This document shows, piece by piece, positions 26,381 through 34,680 of a stretch of 64,000 bases of DNA. The notes below the pieces were generated by a model. It ran no database searches. It saw only the letters and a program-made list of their open reading frames with translations, and was not told the DNA's origin. The position numbers were made by a program, and so were the translations under genes. The DNA lies in contig OZ241384.1 in the NCBI GenBank assembly GCA_965200805.1, positions 2,356,001 through 2,420,000 of the forward strand. Reading direction: 5' to 3'. Each line of letters opens with the position of its first letter. Position 1 is the first letter of the stretch. Source of the stretch: MPNP01 sp026709725 (GTDB lineage: Bacteria > Pseudomonadota > Alphaproteobacteria > Rhodobacterales > Rhodobacteraceae).

Positions 26381-26886
26381 GCCAGCCTGTTGTCCGGCAT
26401 GTCCCGGGATTCGCCTGTCCTGTGATGGAGTGATGTGTAGAGTTCGCCAACGGTGAAACCAAACTTTGACATGCGGCCCCTGTTAAAGAGTGATCCGTCA
26501 TCCATCAAGAAAAAGCGATCCTGAATTGTCACGACAACGGACCCTGACCGCCGCGGGATGCGGTATCGATACTTCATGAAGGCCTCCGGGCCGCGCTGCC
26601 ACCCCACTGCTTGGCCAACAACCCCTTCGGCTGTGGCTGTAAAGGCTGCATCCCCGGCAAACTCCAATTGCCAGCAACGCTCTTCGGCAGTGCCGTTATC
26701 ATAGACACACTGCTCTTCCAGGGTCAGCGTTGATCCGGACAGGGTGCCGGTCATGTCAATTGCATAGCGCATCATCAGCTTGCCTGATCGTCCAAGAACC
26801 AACCCGGTTGCGGCGATCTGTCCCTGAAGACTGTCACGCAGATCAAGAGTCTGCATCGCTGTCCCGTCCGGTGTGTCCTTCATCAT
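26377..26886 (-). CDS. DUF3833 family protein
   Basis: 169 residues rich in beta strands, with LQGQIAATGLVLGRSGKLMMRYAIDMTG, YRYRIPRRSGSVVVTIQD and FFLMDDGSLFNRGRMSKFG, the pattern I associate with DUF3833. No signal peptide is evident in the start chosen. The biochemical role of the family is not established. Its position between an MFS transporter and an SDR in a CFA operon is common in alphaproteobacteria, suggesting lipid modification. Confidence 0.75.
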   Translation of the reverse strand: MMKDTPDGTAMQTLDLRDSLQGQIAATGLVLGRSGKLMMRYAIDMTGTLSGSTLTLEEQCVYDNGTAEERCWQLEFAGDAAFTATAEGVVGQAVGWQRGPEAFMKYRYRIPRRSGSVVVTIQDRFFLMDDGSLFNRGRMSKFGFTVGELYTSLHHRTGESRDMPDNRLA

Positions 26887-28133
26887 GCTTCTCCATTGTC
26901 GTCAATCCACCATGTAAAGCCAACCAGTGCAATGAGTTTCAATCCGCACGGCACGAGCGCATAGGCAACCGAGAGACTGCCCGTGCCTCCTGTCCCGTCG
27001 GGTTCATAGCCGGTCAGTGCCAGCAGAGGCAATGCTGCTCCGGCGGCAATGGCCAGTGCTGCTTTTTGCAGAAAAATCCAGACGGCATAGATCTGGCCAC
27101 CGGTGCCTGTGATCCGTTGTGCGAGCATGGCCGGCACCAGAGTCATGTCAGCACCAAGTGCGGCACCGGAGGCCACAGCGATCCAATAGAATGGAAACAC
27201 ATCACCGGCAGTGAGCGTGAAGGCGCCGACAAAGGCCGGAATCGATACAATCATGCCCATGATGACTGCCCGCCTGCGGCCAATGCGTCCGGCAAGCCGG
27301 GCCCAGAGAGGAGCTGCAAGGGCTGCCGAGCCGAAGAAGATCAGCAGCATGGGCCCTGCATGCAATTCGGCCTTGAGAACATCACTCACGAAGAAGAGAA
27401 AAAGCGTTGAGGTTACTGCCACCGGAAGGGCATTCAGAAAACCAAACGCCAGCAGCGGTCGAAGACCGGATGCCCTCAGGGTCCGACCCAGACGACCCAG
27501 ACCGGCCCCCGCGCCCGAAGCCCGCCAGTTGCCTCTCATCCAGGCCAGAGCCAGTGCTGCCAGCAGCGCAAGCATGACAGCATAACCCGGATACGCCAGA
27601 TGATCCCCCAGAAACCCGCCAAGCAGGGCCGGCATCAGCGCTGCAAGACAGATCCCTGCCAACCCTCCGGCCTCGCGCCAAAGTGCGACGCGCGTGTAGT
27701 CGCCCCCGGCCGTCTGCGCCTGTGCCAACCCATGGTCAAAAAGAGCGATTTGCATGGCACTGAAGCCGGTAAAGGCCGCCAGGAGACCCAGCACCAGCCG
27801 GGGCAGGGGCGCGCCCCAGGCGGGGGGTGCAAAGAGAAGCCCCAGACCAAACACCAGGCTTGCACCGGCAATCACCACCCAGACCTCACGCTGCCCGCGC
27901 CATAAATCCGCCAGCCGACCAATGAGCGGGTCCTGCAGACTGTCAATGCCGCGGGCCAGCAGAAGAACAAGACCAATCGTTGTCAAGCCAATACCCATCT
28001 CCTCGACATAATAGCGGGGTGCATGGATGTAGAGTGGCAGCCCGGCGAATGCGAGGATGGCGGCGACGCATGCCGGAGGCAGCAGACGCGATCCCGGGAT
28101 CGGACGTGCTGTCGCATCAATCATGACAGACAC
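26883..28133 (-). CDS. MFS transporter (GPH/MelB-like)
   Basis: 416 residues with about 12 transmembrane segments. Loop motif GRLADLWRGQREVWVVIAG after the second helix and the mid-protein repeat ARLAGRIGRRRAVIMG are MFS signature A-like, closest to the glycoside-pentoside-hexuronide/MelB-like group that also contains the MFS proteins of CFA operons. The cargo is unknown; export or flipping of a lipid-derived compound is speculation from context. It overlaps the upstream chalcone-isomerase-like gene by 17 bp and the downstream gene by 4 bp. Confidence 0.8.
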   Translation of the reverse strand: MSVMIDATARPIPGSRLLPPACVAAILAFAGLPLYIHAPRYYVEEMGIGLTTIGLVLLLARGIDSLQDPLIGRLADLWRGQREVWVVIAGASLVFGLGLLFAPPAWGAPLPRLVLGLLAAFTGFSAMQIALFDHGLAQAQTAGGDYTRVALWREAGGLAGICLAALMPALLGGFLGDHLAYPGYAVMLALLAALALAWMRGNWRASGAGAGLGRLGRTLRASGLRPLLAFGFLNALPVAVTSTLFLFFVSDVLKAELHAGPMLLIFFGSAALAAPLWARLAGRIGRRRAVIMGMIVSIPAFVGAFTLTAGDVFPFYWIAVASGAALGADMTLVPAMLAQRITGTGGQIYAVWIFLQKAALAIAAGAALPLLALTGYEPDGTGGTGSLSVAYALVPCGLKLIALVGFTWWIDDNGEA

Positions 28134-28632
28134 CGTCCGTCAGAATATTCCGTCGCTGCGGATAGCGTGTGTGTGGACCAAGCCAGATCGCCATAAAGAG
28201 ATCCCCATCCTCCGTCAGGACCCCGGTTGTCTCACCATTGAGAAAGAACTCGATCCGGCCGGATGCATCCCGCCAGGCTGTATATCGATCACCGCGCCTG
28301 ACCGCGCGCATCGCTGTTTCGAGTTCAGAACGGACACCATCAAATGCTGAGGCCGGGCGACCGGAAATCCGGCTCATCTCGGCAATTGATGCCTTGACCA
28401 GCTGCTTCCCGGAGAAGGGAGTCCTGTAAACGAGGCTGAGACCGTATTCCTCACCCGGAAGCGATGGGGAATCGGACCAGAGCTCGGCCCGATAGAGTGA
28501 GATGAAAAGCAGCCAGTAAACCGTACAGCCGGCCGGCCTTGCACTGTCAATTCGTCCGGTCAGCTCAGGCGGTGGAGCAGCCGGGGCGGAGGCTGTCAGG
28601 AGCAGCAGAATCAGTCCGGAGAGCCTGATCAT
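28117..28632 (-). CDS. Chalcone isomerase-like periplasmic protein
   Basis: 171 residues with a signal peptide (MIRLSGLILLLLTASAPAAPP). The mature part has YWLLFISLYRAELWSDSP, YGLSLVYRTPFSGKQLVKASIAEMSR and FFLNGETTGVLTEDGDLFMAIWLG, the bacterial chalcone-isomerase-like domain. In plants this fold binds fatty acids or isomerises chalcones; bacterial versions are probably fatty acid-binding and non-catalytic. It is embedded in the lipid operon with a 4-bp overlap upstream. Confidence 0.78.
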   Translation of the reverse strand: MIRLSGLILLLLTASAPAAPPPELTGRIDSARPAGCTVYWLLFISLYRAELWSDSPSLPGEEYGLSLVYRTPFSGKQLVKASIAEMSRISGRPASAFDGVRSELETAMRAVRRGDRYTAWRDASGRIEFFLNGETTGVLTEDGDLFMAIWLGPHTRYPQRRNILTDGVCHD

Positions 28633-29390
28633 GTGATGCCCTCATCGGGCAGTGCCGGACGCTTGCGGAACCTGACGCCCCGCGACCAGAGGCGCAGGGC
28701 CTGCCAGTGAATCAGGGCTGATGTCCGCAGAGCGCCCAACGGTCTGCGACCAAGCGCCTGAAGCAGCGTCCAGTCGGTCAGGGGATGTCGTGCACCGACG
28801 AGACTCGTGATCAGCCCACCGCCCTTGCCGTCATCATAGATTATTCGCACGGCAACACGCTCCGGTGTGAGTTGAAATGTGAACGTATATGCACCGCAGA
28901 CATCAAAAAAGGGTGACACATGAAAGCATTTTCGGGCCCGGATCGGCGTGTCCGGTTCAATGTCAGTGTCGGCGTCCCCCCGACAGAGATATCCATGACG
29001 TTCTCCGTATGTGTTGTGAACTTCAGCCAGCACGCCACGCAGATTGCCCCGACTTCCAAGCAGAAACCAGAAGCTGACAGGGTTGAAGGTGTATCCCCAG
29101 TAGCGGGGGTGAGACAGAAAAAGAACGGAACGCACCCCGCTGATTCCGGCATCTATGGCAAATTGACGAACGCCGTCAACACCTTGACAGCCCCGCATGC
29201 CGTGATCGCGGCGGAACAGACAGACAAGATTTGCCCGGTCATAGGAAAAAAGCCTCGGGCCGCGCCGGCCTTCAAGGAGGGCCTCATCGAGCAGCAGGTA
29301 GTCAAGACCATAGGTGAACTGATTGACAACCGGAACCGTCCGCCGGTGAAAGACCCGGGCCCTGAGCAGACCGGCTTCGGCTAGATCCAT
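28629..29390 (-). CDS. DUF1365 family protein
   Basis: 253 residues. It has the family pattern RRTVPVVNQFTYGLDYLLLDE, LSHPRYWGYTFNPVSFWF, VLAEVHNTYGERHGYL and KCFHVSPFFDVCGAYTF. DUF1365 proteins nearly always sit beside an amine-oxidase-like flavoprotein and a CFA-type methyltransferase, as here, and are implicated in modified fatty acid formation. The catalytic role is not established. It overlaps the FAD gene by 10 bp. Confidence 0.85.
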   Translation of the reverse strand: MDLAEAGLLRARVFHRRTVPVVNQFTYGLDYLLLDEALLEGRRGPRLFSYDRANLVCLFRRDHGMRGCQGVDGVRQFAIDAGISGVRSVLFLSHPRYWGYTFNPVSFWFLLGSRGNLRGVLAEVHNTYGERHGYLCRGDADTDIEPDTPIRARKCFHVSPFFDVCGAYTFTFQLTPERVAVRIIYDDGKGGGLITSLVGARHPLTDWTLLQALGRRPLGALRTSALIHWQALRLWSRGVRFRKRPALPDEGIT

Positions 29391-30664
29391 GGCGGAATCA
29401 CACCAAACGCCCTGGCCACGGTCACCGCACTTGCCAGACCGTCTTCATGAAATCCATTGCCGGTCCAGGCACCGCAGTACCATGTTCCCGCATGACCGTT
29501 GATCGTGGGCAGGGCCTCTTGCGCATCAAGTGCGGCCCGGTCGTACCGGGGATGGGAAAAATGGGTCTCATCAAGGATCGTGTCCTGATCCAGTGACGGG
29601 GGCGGGTTCATGGTGACAATGACATCAACAGCGCCGGGAAGTCCCTGCAGGGAATTCATCCAATAGGAAACCATCGCCGCCCGTTCATGCCCGCCGCTGC
29701 GGGTCAGGGAAACCCAGCTCGACCAGCAGGCACGGCGCCGGGGCATCATGCGCGTGTCCCTGTGCAGCACAATCCGGTTGGAGCCATAACGGATCTGTCC
29801 CAGAATCCGCCGTTCTTCCGGTTTTGCATCTTTCAGGATCGCAAGGGCCGTGTCCGTGTGGCACGCCAGAATGATGGCATCATAAGTCTCCTCCTTGCCG
29901 CTGGCGACGACACGGATGCCCTTTTCGGTCCTCCGGACTGCCCTGACGGGTGAGCGCAGGCGAATCTCTGTCGCCATCGTGTCAACCATCCTGTCAATAT
30001 AATTCGATGAGCCACCGGTCACCGTCCACCATTGATGCCGGCCGGAAAAGGAAAGCAAACCATGGTTGGCGAAGAACCGTGTCAGAAGATCGGCTGGAAA
30101 ATCAAGCATATCCGCATCGGGCTGCGACCATATCGCACCGCCCATCGGCAGAAGATAGTGCCGCACGAACCATGATCCATAGCCGCGCCGTGCGACCATC
30201 TCCCCGACAGTCATGCCGGGATTCCGCCGGGTATCGGCAACTGCTGAACGATAGAATTCTCCAATGTCCCGCATCATCCTCCACCAGGCCGGGCGGATGG
30301 CATTGCGGGGTTGGGCGAGGATTGCACGAATGCCATTCGAGCCATACTCGATCGCACCATCATCAACCGACACGGCGAAGGACATGCAGCTCATTTGCAC
30401 CGGAATTCCAAGATGCGCGAACAGCCCGCAGAGATGGGGATATGTAACCCGATTGAAGACGATGAATCCGGTATCGACGGGATGCACCCCGACCGGAGGT
30501 ATATCCACGTCCACCGTCCGGGCATGACCCCCGAGCCGAGCTTCAGCTTCATAGAGGACCACATCATGGCTCTGCGAGACGAGCCAGGCGGCACCCAGAC
30601 CTGAAATCCCGGCACCAACAACCGCAACCCTTTGCCGATTCCCCGCACTCATGCCCTGAGCCAT
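29381..30664 (-). CDS. NAD(P)/FAD-dependent amine-oxidase-like protein
   Basis: 427 residues. The N-terminal Rossmann motif VAVVGAGISGLGAAWLVSQ and LYEAEARLGGHARTVDVD bind FAD; the C-terminal GTWYCGAWTGNGFHEDGLASAV is the second FAD-binding segment of the amine oxidase/phytoene desaturase superfamily. In Rhodobacter-type operons such proteins work with DUF1365 and CFA-like genes in lipid desaturation steps; the same role is inferred. It is the first gene of the seven-gene operon running down to cfa. Confidence 0.82.
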   Translation of the reverse strand: MAQGMSAGNRQRVAVVGAGISGLGAAWLVSQSHDVVLYEAEARLGGHARTVDVDIPPVGVHPVDTGFIVFNRVTYPHLCGLFAHLGIPVQMSCMSFAVSVDDGAIEYGSNGIRAILAQPRNAIRPAWWRMMRDIGEFYRSAVADTRRNPGMTVGEMVARRGYGSWFVRHYLLPMGGAIWSQPDADMLDFPADLLTRFFANHGLLSFSGRHQWWTVTGGSSNYIDRMVDTMATEIRLRSPVRAVRRTEKGIRVVASGKEETYDAIILACHTDTALAILKDAKPEERRILGQIRYGSNRIVLHRDTRMMPRRRACWSSWVSLTRSGGHERAAMVSYWMNSLQGLPGAVDVIVTMNPPPSLDQDTILDETHFSHPRYDRAALDAQEALPTINGHAGTWYCGAWTGNGFHEDGLASAVTVARAFGVIPPWI

Positions 30665-31040
30665 GATTCTGACGTGAACACCAGCCCATTCCTTGCCGCC
30701 GATCCATCACCCATTGCCCCTGGCCTGTCAAAACACGATGTCACAGGGGTCCCCGATCCATCATGCCTGTCAACGGATGCGGGAGGCAGCCGGTCGTGCT
30801 GTCATTGTGCTGCAATCGATCCGGTTCATATCGCCCCATGAGGGAGCGCGGGCGCCGGAGTCGCCGATCAGGCGATCGCAACTGCCAGAACCATCCATCA
30901 CGCCGGATTGCCCGCGCGGGAACCGAATCCGGAGACAGCCGGCAGAAAGGAGGCAACGGTTTCAAATCCAGACACAGTTTGAAGAGATGAACCTCAATGT
31001 CCGCTGCGGACTGCGATCACCGACGGGTCATTCCGGGAAT

Positions 31041-31066
31041 CAACGGCGCACCCCCGGCTGCCGTTG
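31041..31066 (-). terminator. Distal hairpin downstream of bfr
   Basis: CAACGGC (31041-31047) pairs with GCCGTTG (31060-31066), 12-nt loop. It lies immediately beyond the stronger hairpin at 31077-31104. Confidence 0.4.
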
Positions 31067-31076
31067 ATGCAGGAAC

Positions 31077-31104
31077 AGGATCATGCGACCCGCCGCATGA
31101 TCCT
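31077..31104 (-). terminator. Perfect 11-bp hairpin downstream of bfr
   Basis: AGGATCATGCG (31077-31087), loop ACCCGC, CGCATGATCCT (31094-31104). It is 35 nt after the bfr stop on the minus strand. No long T run follows, so termination strength is uncertain. Confidence 0.5.
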
Positions 31105-31138
31105 TGCTGGGCGACTGGAGCCCTGATCCTGAAGACCG

Positions 31139-31627
31139 TTACTCCGCCGCACCATCCATTGGCGATGCGTTGAGCTTGGCGTAATTCTCTGCTCCAAGCC
31201 GATCATGCAGGGCGATCTGCGTCTCAAGAAAGTCGATATGCCCTTCCTCATCGGCGAGCAGCTCCTCAAAAAGCGCCATGGAGACATAATCGCCAGCCGA
31301 ACGACAGTGCTCACGTGCTTCAGAGTAGAGGGTCTTGGCCTCCAGCTCGGCCGCCAGGTCGCATTCAAGTGTCTGCCGGGGGTCCTCGCCAATCCGCAGC
31401 GGGTCCAGCTGCTGGAGATTCGGATGTCCCTCCAGAAAGATGATTCGCTCCATCAACTTGTCTGCGTGATGCATTTCCTCAATGGATTCCTCGCGACTTT
31501 TCCTGGCCATGTGCCCGAGTCCCCAGTCTTCCTGCAGTTTTTGATGGAGCCAGTACTGGCTGATGGCTGTCAATTCACTCCGGAGTGAGCGGTTCAGATA
31601 ATCAATGACCTTGCTGTCGCCCTTCAC
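31139..31627 (-). CDS. bfr: Bacterioferritin
   Basis: 162 residues from the GTG at 31627, which has AGGGGGA upstream and gives the canonical start (V/M)KGDSKVIDYLN. Ferroxidase ligands are in place: Glu18, Glu51 and His54 in EESIEEMHHADK, Glu94, and Glu127/His130 in ADEEGHIDFLETQ. Met52 is the haem-binding residue between subunits. Bacterioferritin assembles 24-mers that store iron. The start overlaps the bfd gene, so both are on one minus-strand transcript with bfd first. Confidence 0.95.
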   Translation of the reverse strand: MKGDSKVIDYLNRSLRSELTAISQYWLHQKLQEDWGLGHMARKSREESIEEMHHADKLMERIIFLEGHPNLQQLDPLRIGEDPRQTLECDLAAELEAKTLYSEAREHCRSAGDYVSMALFEELLADEEGHIDFLETQIALHDRLGAENYAKLNASPMDGAAE

Positions 31628-31865
31628 GATGACGATCCCCCTGTTCCTCAAATCCCGTGTCTATTTGCACAAGATTCCCGGGATTGAAAGTATTCCGCAT
31701 GACGGAGAGAAACAAGGGCATGCAGCCGCCGCAATCAGGCTGGAGTCCAAGGTCCCGGTAGACCATTCCGGGCGAAATCCGCAGTTCAGGGTCTGAACGG
31801 CGCATTGCATCAACAATCGAACAGATTGTCCGATCAGTAATTTGCCGACAATGACAGACGATCAT
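31602..31865 (-). CDS. bfd: Bacterioferritin-associated ferredoxin (BFD-like [2Fe-2S])
   Basis: 87 residues from the ATG at 31865, reading MIVCHCRQITDRTI with CxC, then LGLQPDCGGCMP with CxxC about 45 residues later, the four ligands of the BFD-like [2Fe-2S] cluster. Bfd reduces the bacterioferritin core so that iron is released. It is longer than E. coli Bfd (64 residues) by a polar C-terminal tail that overlaps the bfr start. The direct repeat at 31916-31949, about 50 nt upstream, may be its operator. Confidence 0.9.
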   Translation of the reverse strand: MIVCHCRQITDRTICSIVDAMRRSDPELRISPGMVYRDLGLQPDCGGCMPLFLSVMRNTFNPGNLVQIDTGFEEQGDRHREGRQQGH

Positions 31866-32531
31866 ATGTCCCGCCCCGCCATCAGCCGTCATGTCCGGCA
31901 ACGGACAGCTGTCCCGCGAATCGCAAATCCGAAGCGAGTCGCAAATCCGTCAGGATGTTCTCCCGAGGGATAGACCGGGGTGCTCTGCACGGGGGAAGCC
32001 ACGCCGCTGCGCGGCCATGATCTGGGCCATGATCTGGCGAACAGGCCGGACCGGATGGCGTCGATTGATCATGCACTGCCGTCATTCAACTCACGATTGC
32101 CGAGGACAACTCTGGAGCCGGATCTCATACCCGACAAAACTTGTCAAGAAATAAATTTTCCTCCCGGACCCAATCTCGCCGGCCCGTGCCTGCATTCCCA
32201 TTGATTCGGGAGGTCATGGGATTTGTGCCCCCGCTCTGGGGTGGAATGCATGGAAGCAAACCGGAGCACGGGAGACCCGCGCAGGGGATGGTCCCAGGCC
32301 TGTCCCTGCCCGTCAGGTTCCGCCCCGAAACCCATGTCAGTGAATCCTGTCACATGCAGGCAGTGCCGGCCCTTCCGGACCTGACAGGATGCCTGCGGAC
32401 AGAAGACGGCAGGGATCGGTTCCGAGCTGTTTTCAATCGGCTTCACTGTACCGGCTCGCAGGCGTCGATGCAGGGGAACCATCCGGCCAATATTTTAGAT
32501 TGGACGCTTGTAAATTTTAGGTTGGACGGTT
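31866..32531. other. Intergenic interval between bfd and the DUF4143 ATPase
   Basis: Contains the 18-bp-period direct repeat at 31916-31949 and the 22-bp-period triple repeat ending at 32550. Between 31950 and 32490 I see no gene or clear structure. Confidence 0.5.
31916..31949 (-). promoter_or_regulatory. Direct repeat upstream of bfd, candidate operator
   Basis: Two 16-bp units, GCGAATCGCAAATCCG (31916-31931) and GCGAGTCGCAAATCCG (31934-31949), 15 of 16 identical, period 18 bp. The location in the bfd-bfr promoter region suggests binding of a dimeric iron-responsive regulator. It does not resemble the Fur or Irr boxes I know. Confidence 0.45.
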
Positions 32532-32550
32532 ATGAATTTTAGATTGGACG
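32492..32550 (+). promoter_or_regulatory. Three 15-bp direct repeats, period 22 bp, at the ATPase start
   Basis: ATTTTAGATTGGACG at 32492-32506 and 32536-32550, and ATTTTAGGTTGGACG at 32514-32528. The exact 22-bp period (about two helical turns) puts all copies on one DNA face. The third copy overlaps the longer possible start of the ATPase, so binding would occlude initiation. Confidence 0.7.
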
Positions 32551-33821
32551 GATGGGAATCCAGAATGAACAACGATGTTGCATCCGAATACCCTCGTTCC
32601 CTGAGACGAAAGGTCAAAGACGCGATGGGCGACACGCGCGTCGTCCTGATATCGGGTCCGCGTCAGGCTGGCAAGACAACACTCGCCAAAAAACTCACCG
32701 ATGCAGGCCGCCGCTATGTCACCCTTGACGATGAGGGCGTATACCAAGCGGCCCTCACTGATCCCGTCAACTTTATCAGGCAGTGCGGGCATGTCACGAT
32801 AGACGAGATTCAGCGGGCGCCGGAACTGATTCGTGAAATCAAGATTGCGGTGGATGCGGACCGGAGAGCCGGTCGGTTTCTTCTCACAGGCTCCGCCAAT
32901 ATTCTGACCATTCCAACCACAAGCGAATCACTGGCCGGACGCATGGCGATCAGTGAGCTTCTGCCGTTGGCGCAAATCGAAATCGAAGGGCGCGAAGGCA
33001 ATCCGCTGGATGATCTGTTTGAAGCATCAGCGGCACCGTGCCCATCCGGCTTTTACGATGTCGCCGACATCACCGACCGGGTGCTTGCAGGCGGTTATCC
33101 GGAAATGCTGGCAAGGCGCACACCAGAGCGCCGTCGCAGCTGGGCTGACAACTACATGCGAACGGTGTTGACCCGCGACTTCGGTGAAATCATGAACGCG
33201 CATCACCTGAGGGATGCCGCAAAACTCCTTCAGGCCGCCGCAATCCAGTCCGCTCAACTGATTGTCTACGCCCATATTGCCAACGACCTTCAATTGAGCA
33301 CACCGACCGTTCAGCGTTATGTCAGGACGCTGGAACAGATGTATCTGATACGGTTCCTGCCGGCGTGGCATCGCACCGAACTGAAGCGACTTGTTCGCAC
33401 GCCCAAACTGCATTTCCTTGATTCAGGGCTGCTGGCGGCGGTCAGAAGGATCACGCCGGATCGTCTGGCCCGGGATCGGACCCTGCTCAGACCGTTGCTG
33501 GAAAGCTTCATTTTTTCAGAACTGCTGAAGCACGCTTCCTGGTCGGAACACGCCTATGACTTTTATCACTATCGCGACAAGGACAGGGTGGAGGTTGACC
33601 TGATTGTGGAGCGGTTCCCTGATGGCCTGATCGGTGTCGAGGTCAAGGCGTCCGCCACAGTCCGGAAGGATGATTTCAGGGGATTGAAACGGCTGCAGTC
33701 CGTTGCGGGAGAGGCGTTCAACCGGGGCATCGTTTTCTATACGGGTGACAAAACCCTGTCGTTCGGCAAAACGCTTCAGGCTCTGCCGGTTTCGATGCTG
33801 TGGAACGGGAATTCTGCCTGA
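32532..33821 (+). CDS. AAA_14/DUF4143 ATPase
   Basis: 429 residues from ATG 32532, or 418 from the ATG at 32565, which I prefer because the first residues (MNFRLDG) are encoded by the upstream repeat. P-loop GPRQAGKTT, Walker B VTIDEIQRAPE, sensor FLLTGSANIL, a winged-helix-like middle and the C-terminal DUF4143 domain with LHFLDSGLLA and the PD-(D/E)XK-like core VEVDLIVERFPDGLIGVEVKAS. Family members are widespread, often multicopy and proposed as toxin-like or DNA-related ATPases; function is unknown. It stands alone with an unusual repeat array at its start. Confidence 0.88.
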   Translation: MNFRLDGWESRMNNDVASEYPRSLRRKVKDAMGDTRVVLISGPRQAGKTTLAKKLTDAGRRYVTLDDEGVYQAALTDPVNFIRQCGHVTIDEIQRAPELIREIKIAVDADRRAGRFLLTGSANILTIPTTSESLAGRMAISELLPLAQIEIEGREGNPLDDLFEASAAPCPSGFYDVADITDRVLAGGYPEMLARRTPERRRSWADNYMRTVLTRDFGEIMNAHHLRDAAKLLQAAAIQSAQLIVYAHIANDLQLSTPTVQRYVRTLEQMYLIRFLPAWHRTELKRLVRTPKLHFLDSGLLAAVRRITPDRLARDRTLLRPLLESFIFSELLKHASWSEHAYDFYHYRDKDRVEVDLIVERFPDGLIGVEVKASATVRKDDFRGLKRLQSVAGEAFNRGIVFYTGDKTLSFGKTLQALPVSMLWNGNSA

Positions 33822-33864
33822 ATCGTCTCCCAATCCGATGAACACCCGTGCCGCTCCCGTGCAT

Positions 33865-34641
33865 TCATCGAGTCGCAGGCCATTGAATGAGGCAGACAAT
33901 GCTCAGGAGACATGTGAGTTCGGCAATGACCTGGACAGCACCAAGGACATCTCCGGTCTGGCCACCGATTTGCCTTCGGACATACAGACAGAAACCCGCG
34001 ACTGCTGTTGTGGTTGCAAGCAGGGCAGGGAGCCAGGACAGGCCGGAAAGCCAGAGCACAGTTCCAAGGGCAATCCCGGAGGCAATGATGCACCCCGTCG
34101 CGGTCGGCTGTCCGGATTCTGAGGAGAGGCCGTCCTGAGCGGCTGGAGGCATGACCCCCATGACGATCACGACGGCTCCACGGGAAACAGCACCGGCGAT
34201 CATGAGAGCTGCCATCGCATGCGGCGTCGCAAGGAGGGCCTCAAGACAGGCAATGCGCAGACTCACTGCCAGAAGAAGTGCCAGCGTTCCGAATGCACCG
34301 ATCCGGCTGTCGCGCATGATGCGGATTCGTTCCTGAGCCGTGTTGCCATTGGGCAATCCGTCGGCGCAGTCAGCAAGACCATCCTCATGCAGGGCTCCGG
34401 TGACACTCAACAGCAGCGCGACGATGAGGATTGCACACAGTATCGGCGGCAGGGCAACCAGGAGAAGGAGCATGGCGGAGATGGCAGCAAGAAGACCAAG
34501 CAGGGCACCGATGAGGGGCCAGAGCCAGGCCGATGAGGACATCCTGTGTGGCTGGGCGGTCCGCGGGACCGGGATACGGGTGAGGAGGCCGAGGCCGGAC
34601 GACAGATCCTGACCAAGTCGGATCATCCATTGCGGCATCAT
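33865..34641 (-). CDS. cobS: Adenosylcobinamide-GDP ribazoletransferase (cobalamin synthase)
   Basis: 258 residues, polytopic. GALHEDGLADCADGLPNG with the acidic metal-binding motif and RIRIMRDSRIGAFGTLAL are diagnostic for CobS/CobV, which joins adenosylcobinamide-GDP and alpha-ribazole in the last step of B12 assembly. It is followed upstream by mtnA with a 39-bp gap, so it may be transcribed from the mtnK promoter. cobT, which makes alpha-ribazole phosphate, lies 12 kb away behind dhaL. Confidence 0.92.
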   Translation of the reverse strand: MMPQWMIRLGQDLSSGLGLLTRIPVPRTAQPHRMSSSAWLWPLIGALLGLLAAISAMLLLLVALPPILCAILIVALLLSVTGALHEDGLADCADGLPNGNTAQERIRIMRDSRIGAFGTLALLLAVSLRIACLEALLATPHAMAALMIAGAVSRGAVVIVMGVMPPAAQDGLSSESGQPTATGCIIASGIALGTVLWLSGLSWLPALLATTTAVAGFCLYVRRQIGGQTGDVLGAVQVIAELTCLLSIVCLIQWPATR

Positions 34642-34680
34642 GTTCCGGCACCCATGGCGCGAATCGGGACTGTGATCAGG

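Larger units (their letters stand above)
30665..31138. other. Intergenic interval upstream of the lipid operon and downstream of bfr
   Basis: No recognisable gene. It must hold the promoter of the 30664-24252 operon; I could not identify a confident one. Two hairpins near 31041-31104 probably end the bfd-bfr transcript. Confidence 0.5.

Noticed and set aside
32532..32564. First 11 codons of the DUF4143 ATPase at the longer start
   Set aside because: The residues are encoded by the third copy of the direct repeat and are not part of the usual family N-terminus; the ATG at 32565 is preferred, although not proven.
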